Assembly: GCF_023053635.1 (NCBI RefSeq) | Contig: NC_086172.1 | Span: 13,173,501 to 13,237,500, forward strand | From: Elgaria multicarinata webbii | Lineage: Eukaryota > Chordata > Lepidosauria > Squamata > Anguidae | Direction of reading: 5' to 3' | Length of the DNA: 64,000 nucleotides | Shown here: positions 26,101-36,200 of the stretch, in pieces | Numbering within the stretch: position 1 is the first letter of the stretch | Layout: every line of letters starts with the position of its first letter | The notes under the pieces: generated by a model | The model's database searches: none | Seen by the model: the letters and a program-made list of their open reading frames with translations, nothing else | What the model was told of the DNA's origin: nothing | Made by a program: the position numbers and the translations under genes

Positions 26101-29100
26101 CATGTGGCGCAGAGCGGTAAAGCAGCAGTTTCTGCAGCTGAAACTTTCCCCACGGCCTGAGTTTGATCCCAGGGGAAGCTGGTTTCAGGCCGCCGGCTCG
26201 GGTCGACGCAGCCTTCCATCCTCCCGAGGTCAGTAAAATGAGTACCCAGCTAGCTGGGGGAAAGGTAATCACGGCCGGGGAAGGCAACGGCAAACCACCC
26301 TGCTATAAGGCCTGCCAAGAAAACGTCAGCGAAAGCTGGCGTCCCTCCAAGAGTCAGTAATGACTCAGTGCTTGCACCAGAGGTTCCTTTCCTTTCCTAA
26401 AGAACTACTTATTTCAGGTTGCGTTAAAAGGTTTATCAGTTTGCTGGTTGAAATGGTTTTAAATTGCTTTTAGCTCATCCATAATGCTATATTGTTGGCC
26501 AGTGTATTGCTTTAGACTGCTGCTTTTTAATGTTTTTTTAAGTGATTATTTTCTTTAAATTATTTTCTTTAAATGTGAGTTTATATTTAGGCTAGCTATG
26601 TATTCTGTGCTCGCTAAAACAAAACAAAAAAACCCATCCTGGTTTATAACAACAATAAGCAACAGAAATGAAAGAGAAGGATTGTAACTAAAATTAGAAT
26701 AAGAACTTACAGAACAATCCTATACTTGAGTTCTTCCAGTTAAGAGTTTGGTGAAAGCCCCACCATGCCAACAGAATGCCAGATATGCCACAGACACTTA
26801 AGAATATATATTATTTTATTTATTAAATTATATCCCACCTTCCCGCTTATCCCCTCCTTTCCCAGGGTGAATTGGTATCGGATACGGTGGCCTTTCTCCC
26901 AGTGTAGCAGTGGCATATCTCTAACCCTTGCCTAATTGGTGAATAGTATTGCTCTGTCGGAATTTTTGGAGAAAAAACTTTGAAATTTTGAAACTATCAC
27001 AAACAGAGGGGCTTTTAGTCATTAATTTTCATTGATTAAAATGGTACCAGTGATTAAAAATGCAGCAACCTTTATAAAAACTGTGCTTTTTGGTTGTGTG
27101 TGTAGTTCTTGGCTTAGAAATACCAATATAAAAATGTAATCAGGTTCCAACTGCACAAAAAAGTTGAGCACTGATTTCAGAATAATATTTCCAATTATAT
27201 ATGCTTACGTATATAATCGGACTCAGGACTGGCAAGGCTGCGCATAGGACTGGTGAGAGAAGGGAAGAGAAAAGGGGGAAGAGGAACGTTCTACCATCCA
27301 CAGCAGCCTGCTGCTCGTTGCCCGCGGACTGCAACTGCCACCTCCCAGCCAACTTTCCTGGTGCTGGCCGGTTGCTGATTGCAGAGTGGAGACACCTGCC
27401 AAAGTTCTCTCCAGCCAATTAGAGTGAGATTTGAACTCATGGTGTTACTCCCCTCCTGCAAGGGTGGGGGACCCATTCAGATGGTCTGCTCCAGGAGACT
27501 GATGGAATCCAATGGATTCCTGAATGCTCTTGGGGATTTTCCAGTGTAGAGAGATGGTGATCCAGCCGGGGCCCTAGCCTCACTGTGGAACAGTGAGATG
27601 CAGAGGACCACTGACTTGATTGCACCTGAGTGCCCTCTTCAGCTCTGTAGAGCCCGCTCTGCTCCTTGGTATACTAAGGACTTGTGGTCAATGAAGCAGG
27701 CTGGACGTCGGCTAGTGCACAAGTGGTGTAAGACTCGAAGTGAAGATGATCGAGCATGCTCTAGAGTGCATAATCGTGTCTATTGTGTGGCAACGCAGGA
27801 AGCAAAGAAGTCTTATTTTGCTGCCTCCCTTGAGTAACCATTCAGCGGAGCTCTTCTTGGTGGTCTGGGGCTATTAACACCTTCTGCAGCAAATGGGGCC
27901 TTGGCCCCATCAAGGACCCGCTGTGACCTTTTTGTATTGCACTTTGAGGACAAAATCGCTTGTCTCCGCAACGAGCTTGACGCTGTTGTTAGTGCAGCTC
28001 CAATTGAGGTGTCGGATCAGTTCCAGTTAGTGCGGCCTAATGATGTGGAGAAGGTGCTTGCAGCAATGCGACCAACCACTTGCAGTCTTGATCCTTGACC
28101 CTCCTGGCTTATAAAATCAAGCTGAGGGGGTTTGACTGTGTGGGTCCAGGGGGTGATAAATGCTTCCCTTCAGGAAGGGGTGGTCCCTGCTCTCCTTAAG
28201 GAGGCAGTAGTGTGATCACTCCTGAAGAAACCCACCCTGGACCCGATGGTACTAGACAACTACCGCCCAATCGCAAACACCCCCTTTTTAGGGAAGGTAC
28301 TTGAGAGGGTTGTGGTGGAGCAACTGCAGGCACTCTTGGAGGATACTAATTATCTAGACCCATTCCAGTCTGGGTTTCGATCTGGTTACAGGACTGAATC
28401 AGCCTTAGCCGCCCTGATGGATGACCTTTATCAAGAGAGGGACAGGGTGAGTGCAACCCTGTTAATTCTGCTTAATCTCTCATTAGCTTTTGATACCATT
28501 GACCATGGTATTCTCCCTGGATCGCCTTCGTGGGATGGGCATCAGAGGCACTGTGTTACAGTGATTCTGATCCTTTCTATGGGGTCATTTTCAGAGAGTA
28601 ACATTGAGTGACCATTCCTTGACCCCTTGGCAATTGAACTATGGGGTACCACAGGGCACCATCTTGACTCCAATCTTATTTAATGTCTATATGAAGCCAC
28701 TGGGAGCGGTCATTCGGGGATTTGGAGCTAAATGCCATCAATATGCTGATGACACACAGCTCTATCTCCCTGTGACAACTGAATCAGGTGAGGTCCTGTA
28801 CTAGATTCAGTAATGGGCTGGATGAGGGCCAATAAACTGAAACTAAATCCTGGGAAGACGGAAGCTCTTGAGTGGTTCCTGAGTCCGGGAGATAAGCTCA
28901 TTGCCTGTTCTGGATGAGGGTGCACTCCCTCTGAAAAGATCAGGTTCGTAATTTGGGAATACTCTTAGATCCATCTCTGTCACTGGAGGCTCAAGTGGCC
29001 ACAGTAGCTCAGAGTGCCTTTTACCAGCTTCGGCTGGTTCGCCAGCTGTGGCCTGTCATAGACAGGGATAGCTTGGCCACGGTGGTACAGGCATTGGTAA

Positions 29101-30262
29101 CCTCAAGATTGGATTACTGCAATGCGCTCTATGTGGGGCTGCCCTTAAAGCTGCTGGAGCTAGTGAAGAATGCTGCAGCTCAGCTGTTGTCCAGAGCTCC
29201 CCTTTTCTAGTATGTAACTCCTTTGCTCAGGGAACTGCACTGGCTGCCTATTCCCTACCAGGCCAGGTTTAAGGTTCTTGTACTAGTGTACAAAGCCTTA
29301 AACAACTTGGGACCGGGATACCTGAAAGAGCACCTTCTCCTCTATCCTGTTTCCTGGGGCGTAAAGGCCTAGTCAGAGACCAAAACACAGTCAATCCAGT
29401 CCAAGGTCATATCGGAGAGTTCCACCAGTGGGATGAGAAACAGAGGTGGCGTTTCGGATAAAGTCCAATCCGAAAGTCAGGAGCCAGAAGGTCATGGAGC
29501 CAAACATCAAGCTGGTCAGGGTTGTCCAAGAGAGAGTCGTCCAGGAGTGAGCTGAGGGTTTGGTAGTCAGGATGTCGCCAAGGAAGTGTGCCAGGAAGCC
29601 GAGGAGCTGGCAATTTGTCTTCAGCAATGTGTGACGGGGGCGAGGCTGTTTATAGCCAGCCATTAATCAGGCTTAGCTGCCTCATTAGAGCCAGGGGGAG
29701 TATTTAAATTCCCTGCACACTTTCCTCAAATTTTCCCTTTCTTCTGTTCCAGCTGCTTGCTCTTCCTTTGCTGCACAGGATTTATTATGTCCAGCTCTGC
29801 CTCCAGCAGCTGTGGAATTCCAGAAATGCTGGAGATGCCAGGCTGCTCTTCTGTCTCTTGTAACTGTGCAATGTTGTCTTGTGAATCTTCCAACCCTCCA
29901 CATACTTCTGGCTGAGGCATAATTAACTGGCTCTCTCCCTCTTCCTCCAAGGAGGAATCCCCCTCAAGGTGAGGCATGACATCCCCTACCAACCTGCCCG
30001 ATCATTGAGGTCATACAAGGGCATGCTCCTGGTGCTTCCACATAGACCTGTCATCTGATTGGAGTCCACCAGGGGAAGAGCCTTCAGGGTGGTAGCCCCC
30101 CTCCTATGGAATTCTCTGCCTCTGGAGGTCAGGCAGACACCAACTTTGTATTCCTTTTGGTGTCTCCTGAAAACATTGTTGTTCCAGGAATCCTTCCCTT
30201 GATAACCAGCCATGGTTCACTTTGCATTTTGCTTCTTTTAAAAATCTAATTTAATGTGTTTT

Positions 30263-30296
<34 letters not shown>

Positions 30297-33200
30297 GCTT
30301 AACATCAGGAAATATGTGAACTGGAAGAAAAGCTCTCAAAGGTGAAAAAAGAGTTTAACCAATGGTCAGAAATAATGACATTATAAACAATTCAGGCAAA
30401 GAGCTCTAAGGGACATTGTAGTAAGGTATGAACCTATTTTAAACTTTGCACTAAAACTGGATATGGGCCCCTAAATCAGTCCAGGACACAGGATTAAGTG
30501 ATGACTATGCTAGTAAACATGAGAATAAATTGTGCAATTTCCCAGAAACTATTCAGCAGAAACAAACATTAATGATACAACGCAATGCAAACTGAAGACA
30601 GTTGTATAAACTAGCATGAAAAGTTAAAGACACCAAAAAGAAAAAGTTCAACCTGCTCACAAAAAGGCTGGAGGTTTATCCGGACTGGGAAGGTATAGCA
30701 GCTTGTCTCCTTGTATCTTTCGCATTTCTCAAAGTTGAAGTTAAATCTCAAGAGGGAGACCGTGAGAAATGGAGGCAACTTGCGTAGTTTAGCGGACTGT
30801 AAAATGATCAAAATGTTTTTAAGAAGGTGTCCGTATTTTAAAGACACAGTAATATGTGTTTTCTTGCTATCCAATTTGGCTTTAATTGATTTATATTACT
30901 TAGAACAACATGAAAAATAATATCCTGCTTTGTTAAACTAAAGACTAACTGTGTTTTCTCCATGATCAACGAGAAAATGGAGCCCATGTTATTTAACCAG
31001 AATAAAAAATCCTTCTGAGAATAGCTGGAGTTTAGCAGCAGAATCCAATGGGCACTAATGCCATGCCAATTACCTTATGTTCCACTGATTCTGTTGTGCA
31101 AGCAGTCCCACTGATTCTGCTACAAGTAATACATTTGTTTTCCTGCCTTTTACTTTGTATTTTATTGCTGTTCTTATATTTGTATTTTAGTGCTGTTAGC
31201 CAGCTCCAGCACCAATTGGTGGAAAGGCGGGTTACTAGGAGTAAGGCAGAATGCACCGCACAAATTTCAAAAGAGATATTAGTCTAGCATGCATTTTGCA
31301 ACATACAAGCAGAAATAAACAAGTAAAATCTATAAACCAAAACTTAACAGATTTTGTTTCCAATCAACAAAAAAATTTTGTAAGAGAACATCTTTAGAAT
31401 GTACTGGATATATTAAGTTAAAATCGAACCATATTTTTACAACCAGGTAAAACTTGGCCTTATTTTAAGATTGTAAAGTATATTGTGGAGATGATACATG
31501 TAAATAGTACCTTTGTGGCTTCAACCAGTTTATCGCATGCTCCACATCGATACAGATTCTCTCTCTCAAAATGTTCTTCTTCCACATACATATTCCACAA
31601 GGCTTCTTCCAAACCAGATACATCCTTGACAGCAACTGTTAAGTCCAAGAAATCTTCCTACAAAGTGGTAGGGGGAGGGGGAGAGAGAGAAAGCTCATTT
31701 AAAATATATTTTGAAGACAACACAGGAATATTATATATAGACATATGCCTGATTTAAAAAATGTCAATATAAAGATGATACGAGCCAGAGACTATGCAGT
31801 GCCAAGAAACTTCAGTCCAGGACTGTGAGATAAACCTCCGTATCTCACAGTAGTGGGACTCACTGTAATACTTGATCTCAAATGTTAGAATTGGGGTCAG
31901 AAGTGGGAACAGCTACTTTAAAAACAAAACAATATTTTAAAAGCCTTCTCTTTAAACTTTTTAAATATTCATTTTAGAATGTTTTAATAAAATACAACAA
32001 CACATTATAATTATAGTATGCTATGAAGATTCCCACTCAGCTGTGCGGTCACTATGTTCAAGTACCCACTACTGAAATATTTATTTTATTTTATGTTTAG
32101 GTGTTGCTAAGTAACTTTAAGATCCTCAAGTACAGCTGAATTAATTAAGAATGTAATCCTATGGATTGCACTCCTAATAGACAGAGAGCTCCACCTATCC
32201 TATGTCCTACCAGCAAGAGTCAGACAGGGTGAGAGCAGGATAGAGACAATTTCACCACCATTCAAAATACAGAAAGCAGCTAGACAGGCCTCTGAACCCA
32301 TCTAGCTGACTCGCCTTGCGGTTATACAGATACTGCCTATCTCAGCCTCTCCTCTCCCTGCCCAGCAACATGCCCCCTTTGCACCTTCTCCAACTTCTCT
32401 TATGCCCTCATATGAGAAGCCTTCTGTAGCAGTTGGGAGGGGTGGGGGAGGGAAGGCCCACAACAGTGCCTCCTTCTCCTCGCTCGTAGTTCTGGCTGTG
32501 GCGGAGGAGATTCCCCAGGATCTTATGGCACTTCGGACACTGTCTAGGGGCCATGGGATTGCTCTCTAATTTGCTGAAAAACCTTTAAATTATTTTGGAA
32601 TTAGTACAAATCAAACATTTCCAAAGACTTAATTCTAATTAAATGTTAAAATAAGATGTGAAAAAAATCATAGTATTTTTCTGAGCACATAAAAACAGTC
32701 TGAGGGCATCAAGAAATCTAAGAATACAAAATGCTCAGGCTAACCCACTCTTCAGCCCACTAAGGTGACAACCAGAAGGCTGAAAAGAAGGGTAACTTAT
32801 ACTGCAGTCATCTTTGTGAACAGCAAATTCACAATACTTCACCTTATCCACTACAGTAGGCAGCTCCCATTTTCTCATAAATGAAGCTGATTACAATTAC
32901 AAAAGAAGAACAAATAAGGAAGAAAATTTAGGATACTCCAGGTTAGCTCCTTCAATTTTCAGCCTGCTAAGCTTGTCACCAGATAAACTTTTAAAGGTGG
33001 AAGCATAAAACTTGTAAAGTAATGGCAATGTAGTCCTGTTAGGAAAGCAAAGTACAAATTTTAATCCTCTTGAAATTGCTCCATTCAGCTATCTATTCTA
33101 CAAATTTCCATGTGAGCAGAAGAATTTATAGTATTTTAAAAATAATTAAGGGTTGTATGTATTCAATGGTTGTGTGAGTAGAAGGCAGCTCATGTAACCA

Positions 33201-36200
33201 ATCTTAAAATCCTTCCGCCCAGTTTTAGGAAATTTCCCCTCGCTCTTCAGCCCTGTAGGATACAGTTCACACTGTTCCAGGATGCCCTGCCATTGATCTT
33301 CTAGAGAGATCTTTCAGTGGTACAGGGGGAAAGAGCAAATGGGTTGTGTGGGCTGCCTCCCTAAGCATGATACACTAAATATAACCTTAGAAACTATAAA
33401 TCAGATCTTTGAAAATCTTCTATGGTTAGGCATGTAAGCACATGCAATTCAACTAAAAGAGGCAACATAGTATATTCAGAGAGTCACTAGCTGCTTCTGT
33501 ATCATAGAGGGAACACAGTTCTGGAACTTGCCTATGGATTTACCTGTCTCTCACTGACATTCTTGCACTCTTTGCAAACAACCTGATTAACAACTGTCCC
33601 ATGGTATAGCTGGTTTATAAGGTTATGGCCAGAAGTCCCCACAAGGGAGGTTTCTAAAGCACTGAATAGAATCCGATTTAACTCCTGGACATCATGTTGC
33701 CTCATTTCCTGAAAGATATCAGAGACAAAAAAAGCATTGTTTTAAAAAAGTTGAAAATGAAGAATTTTCCTCTTCGTTTTAAAACAAAAACAATAAACTT
33801 TACAGGACAGGCATCTGTGACACAGCCTACTAAACAGGTTGTTTCCAAATGCAACATCTGCCTCTTGACAAATGATTCATTTAAACGTAACTGACCTGGA
33901 GACTTTGATCAGTCGGCAATACAACAGATGCCTGCACATCACAGTACTTCCAGTTAGGGAGTAATGCAGAAGGGAGAAAAGTCAGATTGTAATATAATAC
34001 AATATAATATAATATAATATACAGTAATATAATGGCTCAGATATTACCCAAGTTGCTAGAAAACAGAACAAATGTGCTTTGAAGCCTGGCTACAAAGTCC
34101 ACATATGCACAGAGTTTTTTTAGAACAGGCCCTAAGACACTTGGGCCCTAAGACACAGTGCACCACACTTATAAATACCATTGCTATGTCTACTCTGCAG
34201 AACTTTGTGAAACTTCTGTATTTAGTACTGCCTTGGAATTTATAATGTGCCATGCCATACAGCTTCCTACCAGCTTGGACAAAGATCATGGGAGAAGCAA
34301 GTATCATAATGTACTTCTGAAACTCCTCATCTTGATGATGCAGATCTTTAATAAATGATCTTTGCAACAAACAAACAAACAAAATTATAATAGAAACATT
34401 TGTGAAATAACATAATGGTGTCAAATCTGCAGTTTTCATTTTGTTTTTTAAAACGAAAATCAAACAGAAAAAATATGATCAATGCTATATAACACTTGAA
34501 TTCTATATTGTACCTCGTTACTACTCCATCCAAAACTATCAGTGAGGTCTGTTGTGGATGCAGCATGTTGATCTAAGAGCAAAAGCTGGGCAAACAACCG
34601 TTGCAGCTGTAATGGGATTATTCGAACCTAAACAAAAATGACAATATACTTTAAGAAGCTATTTTAATGATTAAAACCTGCTTATTGATTAGCATTTAGC
34701 ATTGAAGAGGAAACTAACCAACATCCTCCCAAAAATATATGGCATGATTCAGCCAATGTTCAACGTTAGGCAGAATGCAAGCCCACTTGCACGATAGGAC
34801 TTTCTTCTCCCCTACAGAACCCCTGTACATTCCAGAATCAGCTCCAGAAAGTCTCCAATCCTCCAGAGCAGGTTTTGGCAGTGTAGAAAAGGGGAAGGGA
34901 AATTGCACACACACATGCAGTTCCACTTTCAGATACTGCTCTATTAGCAGAAAGCCTTCACTAGATTCTACCAATTGATTTCAATGGGAGAGAATTAAGC
35001 ACAGTTTTTTCTTACATTACTATCGGTCGGACTGATGTCTGCCTAATTTTGGCTGGTCATGCTTTTAGTGAATTGCACTTTAAATTGTTTCGCTCATATT
35101 CTATAGCCAAGTGAGCATTTTTTAGTTTCCAAATGCTATATTACAGCTTCGTTTCAATGAAGAGTAAGTTAATTATTGCATATAAATTTGGCCAGTTGGT
35201 AAGATCTCTTTATAATAATAATTTTAGAAACAACTCTACCAAATTAATTTTGCTCAAACCCAATATATAATTGCCTTTCTTAAAAATAAAAATGTTAGGG
35301 GACAATTCAGGCCCTCCGAACTCATGAATACATGCACAGTTCCTGGTACTCAGGGCCATGAAGGCATTGATAGAGAATTTCCCTTGCATGCACTAACTCT
35401 ACATGCACAAGGCAATTAATGTGGAGACAGAGTAGATCTTCCCTTCAAACCATAAGTAACTGTTTCTTAGTGTTTCATAGAGCCTATCCATGCCAGAAGG
35501 CATTTAGGGAAATTTTCACCCAAACACATTTAGCTGCAAATTTTGCTGATGCATTCCTCCTGGTTTCTGAAAGATGTTCTTATGAACAATGTAAATTTTG
35601 TATTGAAATTTGTCCTCCTTCCACAGAGTTAGAGGATTAAATGCTTAGGGTGTGATCTTTGAAGACTGAAAGCAAACTGAAAAGCTCAGGGAATGACGTA
35701 GTTCCGTTTCCTAATGTATGGCATAAATTTGTCATCCACTCTTTCTACACTGCTACAAACACCAAGAGGAATGTTTAACAGTGGTGCAGGTCAGCTTCAT
35801 GGCAGCTGCTAGACCATACACTGGCAGTTTATCTTTTTCTCTCTTCCCATTCCACGTCTTTTTTATGCTGGACCTCCAGAAATTCAAACAACGTATCTAT
35901 GCTTCCAGTCCTTTGTCTGCTAGAAAGCTCTTCTGTAGCCCTCTACTTGTTTATCTCTTTCTCTTTCCTATAAGCCTAGGCAAGATCTATCCATCCTTTT
36001 TATTGTTGAATCCTTTATTATTTATAAACATCAGTAATAACTGCCCAGATGCAATTTTAAAAAGCCTCTACCTAGCAGTTGTATTTCTAGCTCTCTTCTT
36101 AAAATTTACTGGACTGGAAAACAACACTAATAGAACAGAAAAAAAAATGAATGCATCACTGTAAATACTTTCGATGCCCCAAATATGGTTCTAAGAACTA

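Noticed and set aside
26091-26397. tRNA gene
   Set aside because: The A and B boxes belong to a SINE head; the anticodon arm and acceptor stem of a working tRNA are not kept and a SINE tail follows.
35781-36164. 127-codon frame in USP40 intron 3
   Set aside because: No known motif, T-rich hydrophobic bias, no splice context. It does not fit between exons 3 and 4, which join in frame without it.
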